Source of the DNA: Firmicutes bacterium UBA6418
Lineage (GTDB): Bacteria; Bacillota; Clostridia; Peptostreptococcales; Anaerovoracaceae
Length of the DNA stretch: 10,408 nucleotides
Direction of reading: 5' to 3'
Assembly (NCBI GenBank): GCA_002439735.1
Contig: DJPG01000009.1
Location: forward strand, 18,339-28,746
Shown piece after piece: positions 1 through 5,905 of the stretch. The position numbers were made by a program, and so were the translations under genes. Under the pieces are notes generated by a model. It ran no database searches. It worked only from the letters and a program-made list of their open reading frames with translations, and had not been told where the DNA came from. How positions within the stretch are numbered: position 1 is the stretch's first letter; every line of letters begins with the position of its first letter.

Positions 1-396
1 GGCGTTAAACTGGGTCTGGCCAATCTGGTAGTTTTAATCGCCATTTATCGTTTGGGATTTCGCTATGCGTTCACGATCAACTGTGTGCGCATCATCATCG
101 CAGGGCTTTTGTTCAGCGGCGTATTCGGCATGCTCTATTCCTTTGCGGGCGGCATCCTCAGCATTGTTGTCATGTACCTGCTGTACCGCACGAAGCTGTT
201 CAGCATGGTCGGCATCAGCATGGCCGGCGGCGTCATGCACAACCTGGGGCAGCTTTTCACGGCTTGCCTGCTCCTATCCAATTTCGGATTGATGAGTTAT
301 TTTGCGGCTCTGTTCTTTACCGGCTTGATCAGCGGGATCTTGATCGGCATGCTGGCGTACATCATCGAGAAACGTCTGCCGCAGGACTTCCGTTAG
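1..396 (+). CDS. Gx transporter family membrane protein (HepS component I-like), 5' partial
   Basis: The reading frame is open from base 1, so the true start lies before the window; 131 residues and a TAG stop are present. The first residues read GVKLGLAN, a signature of the small membrane proteins annotated as Gx transporter or heptaprenyl diphosphate synthase component I, which resemble S components of ECF vitamin transporters. A second family-like motif, GGVMHNLGQL, lies near residues 76-85. The rest is almost wholly hydrophobic, with about four membrane helices and a short basic-acidic tail (EKRLPQDFR). Full-length members are around 170 residues, so perhaps 40 are missing. The substrate is unknown. 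In Clostridia, genes of this family often sit near rnf, nusG-like or FMN-related genes. The next gene follows on the same strand after about 50 bases with no visible terminator, so co-transcription is likely. Confidence 0.8.
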   Translation, partial: GVKLGLANLVVLIAIYRLGFRYAFTINCVRIIIAGLLFSGVFGMLYSFAGGILSIVVMYLLYRTKLFSMVGISMAGGVMHNLGQLFTACLLLSNFGLMSYFAALFFTGLISGILIGMLAYIIEKRLPQDFR

Positions 397-432
397 CACG
401 GTAATGCCCCCGCTAAGATCGGAACAAAAAAT

Positions 433-438
433 AAGGAG
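433..438 (+). promoter_or_regulatory. ribosome binding site that fixes the EFR1 start
   Basis: AAGGAG at 433-438 lies 8 bases before the ATG at 447 but only 2 bases before the in-frame ATG at 441. The normal spacing therefore favours 447 as the start of the flavodoxin-ferredoxin gene, making the protein 275 residues rather than 277. Confidence 0.65.
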
Positions 439-446
439 ATATGACC

Positions 447-1274
447 ATGGAGATCAAACGTATCTGTAACATCTATTTCAGTCCCACCGGCACCACGCAG
501 AAGGTCGTCAACGCCATCGGAGACTGCCTAGCTGACAGTTTTGAAACGGACCGGTTGGTCTATGACTTCACGCTGCCGGAAGCTCGCCGAGGTTTTCCGC
601 ATTTAGAAGAAACGGATCTGGTCGTCTTCGGTTGTCCGACCTATGCCGGCAGACTGCCGAACCTGCTGCTCAAATATTTGGATACCATCGTGGGAAACGG
701 TGCACTGGCAATCCCGGTCGTGACCTTCGGCAACCGCGCGTTTGACAATTCCTTGATCGAGCTGCAGGATCTGCTCGAAACACACGGTTTTCATGCGATC
801 GCGGCCGCGGCGTTCTCCTGTGAGCATTCTTTTTCGGATACGCTCGGCGCCGGACGACCAGACGACGCGGATCTGGAAGATGCCGAAAACTTTGCCTTTG
901 CGGTTTCCGGCAAGCTGATCAAGGCTGCCGCTTTCGGTCAACCGATCGCTTCCGTCAAAGTTGACGGCGATCTGCAAGCCGGTTATTACCAGCCGCGTGA
1001 CCGCCATGGCGTTTTTATCGACATCCGCAAGGTCAAGCCGCTGACCTCCGCAGCCTGTGATCACTGCGGCCTGTGTGCCGCGGTCTGTCCGATGGGGGCG
1101 ATCGATCCGCAGGATGTTTCGCAGGTTCCCGGCATCTGCATCAAATGCGGCGCCTGCATCAAAAAATGCCCGCAGAGCGCCAAATATTATGACGATGCGG
1201 GCTACCTCTACCATAAAGAAGAACTGGAAGCGATGTACGGCGCAAGACGTGCCGCGAACAGTTTCTATCTCTGA
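447..1274 (+). CDS. EFR1 family flavodoxin-ferredoxin fusion protein
   Basis: This is a soluble electron-transfer protein with an N-terminal flavodoxin-like domain and a C-terminal dicluster ferredoxin. Numbered from the ATG at 447, the phosphate-binding loop of a flavodoxin reads SPTGTT at 12-17, and GCPTYAGRLP near residue 62 fits a second FMN-contact loop. Two classic 4Fe-4S motifs follow: cysteines 204, 207, 210, 214 (CDHCGLCAAVCP) and 231, 234, 237, 241 (CIKCGACIKKCP). The order and length match the EFR1 family, named for this fusion in anaerobes. The physiological partner is not known from sequence. Because an rnf operon lies on the other strand about 2.3 kb away, exchange with ferredoxin-linked metabolism is plausible but inferred. 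An ATG at 441 is an alternative start but is badly spaced from the Shine-Dalgarno sequence. GC content is high (39 of 60 bases in 1021-1080). No clear terminator follows. Confidence 0.88.
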   Translation: MEIKRICNIYFSPTGTTQKVVNAIGDCLADSFETDRLVYDFTLPEARRGFPHLEETDLVVFGCPTYAGRLPNLLLKYLDTIVGNGALAIPVVTFGNRAFDNSLIELQDLLETHGFHAIAAAAFSCEHSFSDTLGAGRPDDADLEDAENFAFAVSGKLIKAAAFGQPIASVKVDGDLQAGYYQPRDRHGVFIDIRKVKPLTSAACDHCGLCAAVCPMGAIDPQDVSQVPGICIKCGACIKKCPQSAKYYDDAGYLYHKEELEAMYGARRAANSFYL

Positions 1275-1344
1275 GGATCTGATCTGGGACAGCTTTGGAG
1301 GCAAGCGCAGTCGTCCCGGCATATTTATGAATTGAATAGAACGC
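1275..1344. other. short convergent intergenic gap, no terminator seen
   Basis: This gap of 70 bases separates the stop of the EFR1 gene (plus strand) from the stop of the PIN-like gene (minus strand). I looked for a GC-rich hairpin followed by a T tract in either direction and found none, so how transcription from the two sides ends is unclear. Confidence 0.4.
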
Positions 1345-2283
1345 TTAAAAGACAATGTGAATCCCGTTTGGTTCCATGATCTTTCGGGCCAGTTCCTCAC
1401 CGGTCATTGATATTTTTTCATTCACTCTCAAATCATAAGGCGTGGTCCCCATGACTGCAACATGGCCGGAAACGCCTTGTGAGAGCATCGCGGTCAGTTC
1501 GTTTTCCGATATGTCACTATGCTCCCGGTACATGTACTGCACGAGTTTTGGTGTACTGAACAACATCACCTTTGCGCCTCTGTACTGCACGTTGGTTCGT
1601 TTCAATGCAGAATCAATTTTAGCAGCAGCCCCTTTGTCATCGGTTACAACGCATAATTTCCCATCCGCCAGCCCCGGTAAGCGGGATAAGATATGGACGC
1701 ATACTGCGATCAGTTCCTCTCCCAGATTATCAGCATGCACTTTATTTCCTCTGACTGCCGTAAAAAATCTGCGATATACATCGGACTTCTTCGTCTGCTT
1801 TCCTCCGATGACTTCCGCCGTAAGTTTTTTGTCTGCTTTCAATGTGTCTTCTATCGTACTAATCGGTACGTTGACGTTTCTGACTGCCCATTTCAAATAT
1901 TCATTTACGCGTTCCTTGGCCGCAAAACATTCCGCCAGAATGTCGTATGTATCTTCTTCAGGAAAAACAACGACAGAGATATCGGATTCGCTCATTTCAC
2001 GTATAAAGTGCACGCAGGCTTCTGCTAAGCGATGTCGTTCCCCTGATAATTCCATTAAAATGCATCTCGTGATAAAGATCACGGTTTCATGGGTCTTGTA
2101 GTAACGGATTAAAAGCTTTCTTTCATTCGTTGCAAAACCTGCATGTCTCTGCAGGGAACACGCATCATAAAACGCAATCTGTCCGGCAGAATAAAAAATA
2201 TCTTTGATTCTATCCGTCTTTATCTCCGCGAAAGATACAATTTCACCAAAATTGTCCGGAGTTTCGGTATAGGTCGTCGGCAT
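1345..2283 (-). CDS. large PIN-like domain protein, putative nuclease effector
   Basis: This 312-residue protein is not one I recognise by name. It shows the spaced acidic residues of a PIN-type RNase fold. D40 sits in a hydrophobic strand (IAFYDACSLQ), E78 in FITRCILMELSG, D185 and E189 in HADNLGEEL, and D215-D216 at the end of another strand (KLCVVTDDKG). PIN domains use this kind of acidic tetrad to bind metal and cut RNA. The D40-E78 spacing is usual, but E78 to D185 is about 50 residues longer than in a minimal PIN domain, and roughly 90 residues follow the last acid. It is the third gene of an operon, starting 3 bases after the metallopeptidase stop, with AAGGGAG (2292-2298) 8 bases before the ATG. 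A link between PIN toxins and HTH/ImmA-IrrE proteins is known for DUF4411-type proteins, but this one is about twice that size. Toxin or defence nuclease is inferred; a non-catalytic PIN-like regulator is the alternative. Confidence 0.6.
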   Translation of the reverse strand: MPTTYTETPDNFGEIVSFAEIKTDRIKDIFYSAGQIAFYDACSLQRHAGFATNERKLLIRYYKTHETVIFITRCILMELSGERHRLAEACVHFIREMSESDISVVVFPEEDTYDILAECFAAKERVNEYLKWAVRNVNVPISTIEDTLKADKKLTAEVIGGKQTKKSDVYRRFFTAVRGNKVHADNLGEELIAVCVHILSRLPGLADGKLCVVTDDKGAAAKIDSALKRTNVQYRGAKVMLFSTPKLVQYMYREHSDISENELTAMLSQGVSGHVAVMGTTPYDLRVNEKISMTGEELARKIMEPNGIHIVF

Positions 2284-2286
2284 AAC

Positions 2287-3090
2287 TTACGCTCCCTTGA
2301 TCTTTGTATATAACTCACGCATATTATGCAGAACTCTATCTAATGCCCGCGCGTTTATATATTCATCTTTTACATATTCGCTTCCCAATTGTGCAACCAT
2401 CCGCTCCAGATGTGTATAGTCATCCTTATCGGAGGCATCCAAAATGCTTTCATCCAGCCATAGATCAGTCAATCGCTGTTTCATTTGTGCACGGTTCATT
2501 GTGATCATCTGCTCACAAAACGCGTTTTCGGAGATCAGTCCCAGTTCAAGGCTGCGAACCAAAACAGCCATATACGGCGCCTGATAGTATGCCATTAATT
2601 GCACTAGGATATCGATTTCATTTCCGCCCGCTTCCTCTTTAAATTTCAGATACATTCTCCGAAAACTGTTTTCCGGCATTAAAAGCATTCCTGCGAAGAG
2701 ATTTGCCGCGTATTCTTCTTCGTGTTCATAACCATGCGCATCCGAAAATTCGACCTTGACTGCAAGTTCATACTCACCGAAGAAAACGTGGTAGATCTCA
2801 TGCGCGACCGCAAAGTTCACATTGACTCTGGGCAAGGATGTATTGATGACAACATACCCTAAGCCGTCTCCCTTGTAACATAAGGCACCGATTTCATCAT
2901 CGGCAAAAGGAAGCTCTAAGACCAAAAAACCCTTTCTGCGCAGAGAAGCTCTGGCAATTTGCAAAATACTCAGGATATTCGTATCATATTCCACGTCAGC
3001 GAGTACACAGAATCTTTTTACCATTGTATTCATTTCTTCGCAGTGTTCCTCACTGTATGCAATGATTTTGCGCAAGCGTTCTATCTTCAT
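2287..3090 (-). CDS. ImmA/IrrE family zinc metallopeptidase
   Basis: The 267-residue protein carries the zinc-binding HExxH motif as AVAHEIYHVFFGE, with H97, E98 and H101, followed by an acidic stretch and EEYAANLFAGMLLMP (about 125-139), the family's third-ligand helix. This is the signature of ImmA/IrrE (COG2856) peptidases, which are often paired with XRE regulators and cleave them: ImmA acts on the ImmR repressor of ICEBs1, IrrE on DdrO in Deinococcus. The region before the motif is strand-rich, as in the family; the C-terminal half (about 150-267) is helical and charged and might sense a signal or bind a partner. The gene starts 3 bases after the HTH gene stop, with AAGGGGG (3097-3103) 6 bases before the ATG. 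The natural substrate is most likely the HTH protein encoded just upstream, which is inference from context. There is no signal peptide, so it should act in the cytoplasm. Confidence 0.85.
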   Translation of the reverse strand: MKIERLRKIIAYSEEHCEEMNTMVKRFCVLADVEYDTNILSILQIARASLRRKGFLVLELPFADDEIGALCYKGDGLGYVVINTSLPRVNVNFAVAHEIYHVFFGEYELAVKVEFSDAHGYEHEEEYAANLFAGMLLMPENSFRRMYLKFKEEAGGNEIDILVQLMAYYQAPYMAVLVRSLELGLISENAFCEQMITMNRAQMKQRLTDLWLDESILDASDKDDYTHLERMVAQLGSEYVKDEYINARALDRVLHNMRELYTKIKGA

Positions 3091-3093
3091 GCC

Positions 3094-3459
3094 TTACCCC
3101 CTTGCTATGTTTTTAAATCGGATCTTGGCGCTCATGACTTCATCGATGTTCGCCATCAGCTCCATAAGTTCCTTGGCAATGAGTTCTTGTTTCTGAGAAG
3201 GTTCTCCGGCATAAAAGGCGATTTTATGCATTGACGTGCTTCCGATCTGCGGCACGCTGATAGAACCTGTCAAAAAGAAATCTATATTTTTCCCCAATCC
3301 GTGTGCAATTTTCTCCATGTCAGTTCCGCTTTCTTCCTGTACACCGGTCAGAATACGTGACAGCTTGTTCTTGTCTATACCGCTCATCATGCTCAGATAG
3401 GTCTGTTTGATTTTCATTTGCGATAAGTATTCGTTCACGTTTTTGATAAACTTTGTCAT
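3094..3459 (-). CDS. XRE family helix-turn-helix transcriptional regulator
   Basis: This 121-residue protein has an N-terminal XRE/HTH_3 domain: about residues 15-60 cover IKQTYLSMMSGIDKNKLSRIL, with the recognition helix around KNKLSRIL, followed by TDMEKIAHGLGKNIDFFL, the usual last helices. The remaining 55 residues are a linker and a helix rich in Glu, Leu and Met, probably for dimerisation. I place the start at the ATG at 3459 because AAAAGGG (3468-3474) lies 8 bases upstream. An in-frame GTG at 3466-3468 would add three residues but overlaps that ribosome binding site. It is the first gene of a three-gene operon with the metallopeptidase and the PIN-like protein. It probably represses its own promoter through the repeats at 3491-3510 and 3562-3581 and may be the cleavage target of the peptidase. 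That regulatory role is inferred from position. Confidence 0.85.
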   Translation of the reverse strand: MTKFIKNVNEYLSQMKIKQTYLSMMSGIDKNKLSRILTGVQEESGTDMEKIAHGLGKNIDFFLTGSISVPQIGSTSMHKIAFYAGEPSQKQELIAKELMELMANIDEVMSAKIRFKNIARG

Positions 3460-3467
3460 GATACGCA

Positions 3468-3474
3468 CCCTTTT
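3468..3474 (-). promoter_or_regulatory. ribosome binding site that decides the HTH gene start
   Basis: AAAAGGG on the minus strand is 8 bases from the ATG at 3459 and overlaps the upstream in-frame GTG at 3466-3468. This rules out the GTG as an efficient start. Confidence 0.6.
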
Positions 3475-3490
3475 CTAATCATCATTATTA

Positions 3491-3510
3491 ATCTCAAATT
3501 ATAAGATTTT
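3491..3510. promoter_or_regulatory. candidate operator O1 (direct repeat copy 1)
   Basis: ATCTCAAATTATAAGATTTT at this site matches the copy at 3562-3581 in 18 of 20 positions. It is also an imperfect palindrome: AATCT at 3490-3494 pairs with AGATT at 3504-3508. It lies about 10-30 bases downstream of the predicted transcription start of the regulator operon, where a bound repressor would block transcription. Binding by the HTH protein is inferred. Confidence 0.6.
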
Positions 3511-3526
3511 ATTTCTTATATGTACT

Positions 3527-3554
3527 ATTATACCCTTATCTTCGCCATTTGCAA
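3527..3554 (-). promoter_or_regulatory. sigma-A type promoter of the HTH-peptidase-PIN operon
   Basis: On the minus strand the -35 box TTGCAA (3549-3554) is separated by 16 bases from a perfect -10 box TATAAT (3527-3532). The predicted start is near 3520, giving a leader of about 60 bases before the ATG at 3459. The surrounding 130 bases are strikingly AT-rich. Confidence 0.75.
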
Positions 3555-3561
3555 CTATTTT

Positions 3562-3581
3562 ATCTCAAAATAAAAGATTTT
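3562..3581. promoter_or_regulatory. candidate operator O2 (direct repeat copy 2)
   Basis: ATCTCAAAATAAAAGATTTT here differs from the 3491-3510 copy at only two positions. It ends 7 bases upstream of the -35 box, so the two copies bracket the core promoter with a 71-base repeat period. The ATCT/AGAT ends are inverted, fitting a dimeric repressor. Confidence 0.6.
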
Positions 3582-3607
3582 TCATAATAACGCAGAATCA
3601 CACAAAA

Positions 3608-3668
3608 AGCCCCGGCGGGCTATCCCCAAGGCTGCATCTTGCGGTCTGGGGCGCGTCCCGCCGGGGCT
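3608..3668 (-). terminator. intrinsic terminator of the rnf operon
   Basis: Two perfectly complementary 12-base arms, AGCCCCGGCGGG (3608-3619) and CCCGCCGGGGCT (3657-3668), form a very GC-rich stem. The 37-base interior can fold further through CCCC (3624-3627) and GGGG (3648-3651). On the minus strand the stem is followed by TTTTT (3603-3607). It starts 30 bases after the rnfB stop and separates the rnf operon from the HTH operon promoter just downstream. The plus strand also has a T-rich flank, so it may work both ways. Confidence 0.88.
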
Positions 3669-3697
3669 GTCTATTTTGTTTTTAGAAAGGTTCGACC

Positions 3698-4552
3698 TTA
3701 TGCCTCAGCCTGCGCTGCTGCAGGAGCCTCTTCCTTTACTGCCGGTTTTCTTTTTGCTCTCATGTTGTTGATCGCATGGGTCGGGCATTCTTTTGCGCAC
3801 ATACCGCAGTTCTTGCACTTATCCGGGTCGATGTACGCATGGTTGTTCTCAATGGTGATTGCCTCGAATTTGCATACCTTCGCGCACTTGCCGCAAGCGA
3901 TGCATCCGTTTGTGCATGCCTTGCGGGTCACTGCTCCCTTGTCTTCAGAGTGGCACTGAACAACAACTTTGTTCTTTGCCGGAGCGATGCGGATGACATG
4001 TTTCGGACATGCTGCTGCGCAGGCACCGCATCCGGTGCAAAGCTCTCTTGCTACGACCGCAACGCCGTCACAGATCTTGATCGCGTCAAAATTGCAGGCT
4101 CTGGTGCAGTCTCCCAGACCCAGGCAGCCGTATTTGCACTGGTTCATACCACCAAACAAATTGGACGCCGCGCTGCAGGTCTGAATGCCTTCGTATTCCA
4201 TCAGAGCCTTTGCCGCCTGCTTATTGCCGTTGCACATCACCGTCGCAACCTGTGGTTCCGCAGAACCCGCTTCAATGCCCAGGATCGCAGCCAGAGCCGC
4301 CGCGCAGTCTGCGCCGCCGACCGGACACTTGTTCGGGCCAACGCCTTCCGGATCTGCTGCCAACGCGGCCGCATAGTCATCACATCCCGCGAATCCGCAG
4401 CCACCGCAGTTTGCGCCCGGAAGCGCTGCTCTTAATTTTACAACGGTTTCGTCTACCGGTACGAAGAATACCTTCGCCGCGATCGTCAGGATGACAGCAA
4501 AGACGAAACCAAGTGCTACAACCAATAAGACCGGTGTTAAAATTGGATTCAT
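3698..4552 (-). CDS. rnfB: Rnf complex subunit RnfB (ferredoxin-interacting polyferredoxin)
   Basis: RnfB is the iron-sulfur subunit that exchanges electrons with ferredoxin at the cytoplasmic face of the Rnf complex. The 284-residue protein has an N-terminal membrane helix (about 5-28), then the Fe4S4 domain with C49, C52, C57 and C76 (CGGCGFAGC). The family hallmark CKYGCLGLGDC with C139, C143, C149, C153 follows, and then three ferredoxin motifs at C172-C182, C217-C227 and C246-C256. That is at least five 4Fe-4S sites, with spare cysteines at 83, 107, 126, 161, 200 and 213. Proteobacterial RnfB/RsxB is about 190 residues with fewer clusters; the long form fits acetogens and clostridia. The tail is rich in Ala, Glu and Lys. 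It is the last gene of rnfCDGEAB, 16 bases after rnfA, with AAGGAGG 8 bases before its ATG. Confidence 0.96.
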   Translation of the reverse strand: MNPILTPVLLVVALGFVFAVILTIAAKVFFVPVDETVVKLRAALPGANCGGCGFAGCDDYAAALAADPEGVGPNKCPVGGADCAAALAAILGIEAGSAEPQVATVMCNGNKQAAKALMEYEGIQTCSAASNLFGGMNQCKYGCLGLGDCTRACNFDAIKICDGVAVVARELCTGCGACAAACPKHVIRIAPAKNKVVVQCHSEDKGAVTRKACTNGCIACGKCAKVCKFEAITIENNHAYIDPDKCKNCGMCAKECPTHAINNMRAKRKPAVKEEAPAAAQAEA

Positions 4553-4568
4553 TTTCTTCGCCTCCTTC

Positions 4569-5144
4569 TTATACTAAGCCGCCGAATCCCATAAATGCAA
4601 GGGACAGGATAGCCGCAGTTGTCATGGTGATCGGAACGCCCTGGAACGGTGCAGGAACCGCCGTATTGCCTTCCAGCTTGGATCTCATTCCGGAGAAGAT
4701 AACCATTGCCAGCAGGAAACCGACGCCGGCGCCGAACGAGTTGATCAGAGCTAAACCATAGCCATAGCCCGCATCGATATTGTTGATGCATACCCCCAGT
4801 ACCGCGCAGTTTGTGGTGATCAGCGGAAGGTATACACCCAGCGCCTTGTGCAGGGATGGGATGAATTTTTTGAGTACCATTTCCACGAATTGTACCAACG
4901 CGGCAATCACGAGAATGAATACGATGGTTTGTAAATATGCGATGTTAAACTGATTCAAGATCAGCATGATCGGCCATGTTGCCGCTGTTGCAAGCACCAT
5001 AACGAAGGTAACCGCAACACCCATACCGATGGCAGAGTCTAACTTCTTCGATACACCCAGGAATGGACAAATTCCGAGGAATTGAGCAAGAACATAGTTG
5101 TTCACTAAAATCATGCCGATTAAAACGCTAAGCCACTGTGCCAT
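4569..5144 (-). CDS. rnfA: Rnf complex membrane subunit RnfA
   Basis: This is a 191-residue integral membrane protein with about six helices. It belongs to the RnfA/RnfE/NqrD/NqrE family, whose two antiparallel halves build the core of the ion-pumping complex. C26 in LGICPFLGVS and C113 in TTNCAVLGV are the conserved cysteines that, with the matching pair in RnfE, hold an iron-sulfur centre within the membrane. Other family features are NNYVLAQFLG at the N-terminus and GAGVGFLLAMVIFSGMR before the last helix. The start codon shares one base with the rnfE stop (TAATG at 5142-5146), so translation is probably coupled. Length and motifs are normal; nothing is odd. Confidence 0.97.
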   Translation of the reverse strand: MAQWLSVLIGMILVNNYVLAQFLGICPFLGVSKKLDSAIGMGVAVTFVMVLATAATWPIMLILNQFNIAYLQTIVFILVIAALVQFVEMVLKKFIPSLHKALGVYLPLITTNCAVLGVCINNIDAGYGYGLALINSFGAGVGFLLAMVIFSGMRSKLEGNTAVPAPFQGVPITMTTAAILSLAFMGFGGLV

Positions 5145-5905
5145 TATGCTTCAACTCCTTTCTTTTCGATCTTCACGCCGTCAAGCTCAGAGATGCACTT
5201 TTCCTGTTGGCACATGCTCGCGAGCGCACAGCCCTGGCATCCGAAGTCTCTTGGCTTTTTGCCCTTAGACGCAAGAATCTTATTCACCACTGCGATCGCG
5301 CAGGCATAGACGAAGAAGCCGCCGGGAGCCAGTGCGATGATCAGCATCGGATGCTCGGAAATGAACGGGATGGAAATGGTAAGCTTCTGAACCAGTTCGT
5401 CACTGCCCAGGAAGAATCCGGAACCGATGGTTCCGTTGCCGATGAGTTCTCTGACTGCACCGATGCAGGTCAGGGAAAGCGTGAAGCCAAGACCCATGCC
5501 GACACCGTCTAATGCGGAATCCAGCACGCCGTTCTTGTTTGCGAACATTTCGGCTCTGCCCAGAATGATACAGTTTACAACGATCAGAGGCAGGAAGACG
5601 CCGAGGGAATTGTACAGCGGTTCTGCAAAGGCCTGCACGATGAACTGTACCAAGGTTACGAATCCTGCGATAACGACAATGTAGCACGGGATTCTGACTT
5701 TATCCGGAATGATCTTTGCCAGCAACGAAATTACAACGTTGGAACAGATCAGTACCGCGGTTGCCGCGATACCCATACCCATACCATTGAAGGCTGAGGA
5801 TGTTGTCGCGAGTGTCGGACAAGTACCGAGCAATAAGACAAGGTTCGGGTTTTCTTTGATAATGCCCTTCGTGAGGACGGCTAATCTATTTACTTTTTCT
5901 TTCAT
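5144..5905 (-). CDS. rnfE: Rnf complex membrane subunit RnfE with Cys-rich tail
   Basis: RnfE is the paralogue and partner of RnfA in the membrane core. The 253-residue protein has about six membrane helices. C29 in GTCPTLATTS and C112 in VNCIILGRAEMFA are the conserved cysteines expected to share an intramembrane iron-sulfur centre with RnfA. It is longer than a minimal family member (about 200-230 residues) because of a hydrophilic C-terminal tail. That tail holds four cysteines in a C-x2-C-x5-C-x4-C pattern (223, 226, 232, 237), a possible extra metal or Fe-S site on the cytoplasmic side. The start overlaps the rnfG stop by one base (TAATG at 5903-5907), and AGGAGG lies 9 bases before the ATG. 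NqrD is the Na+-NQR homologue, but the operon context settles the Rnf assignment. Confidence 0.96.
   Translation of the reverse strand: MKEKVNRLAVLTKGIIKENPNLVLLLGTCPTLATTSSAFNGMGMGIAATAVLICSNVVISLLAKIIPDKVRIPCYIVVIAGFVTLVQFIVQAFAEPLYNSLGVFLPLIVVNCIILGRAEMFANKNGVLDSALDGVGMGLGFTLSLTCIGAVRELIGNGTIGSGFFLGSDELVQKLTISIPFISEHPMLIIALAPGGFFVYACAIAVVNKILASKGKKPRDFGCQGCALASMCQQEKCISELDGVKIEKKGVEA

Noticed and set aside
603..1400. 265-codon open frame on the minus strand opposite the EFR1 gene
   Set aside because: It is antisense to a gene with clear flavodoxin and ferredoxin motifs, shows no recognisable domain, and arises from the GC-rich codon pattern.
1442..2101. 219-codon plus-strand open frame opposite the PIN-like gene
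   Set aside because: The minus-strand gene has a good ribosome binding site, operon spacing and PIN-like acidic motifs; the plus frame has none of these.
1275..3610. Mobile element boundaries around the HTH-peptidase-PIN operon
   Set aside because: The HTH-ImmA/IrrE pair resembles phage or ICE immunity genes, but no integrase, transposase, tRNA end or flanking direct repeat was found.
3776..4435. 219-codon plus-strand open frame opposite rnfB
   Set aside because: It mirrors the Cys- and Ala-rich codons of rnfB and has no domain or convincing ribosome binding site.
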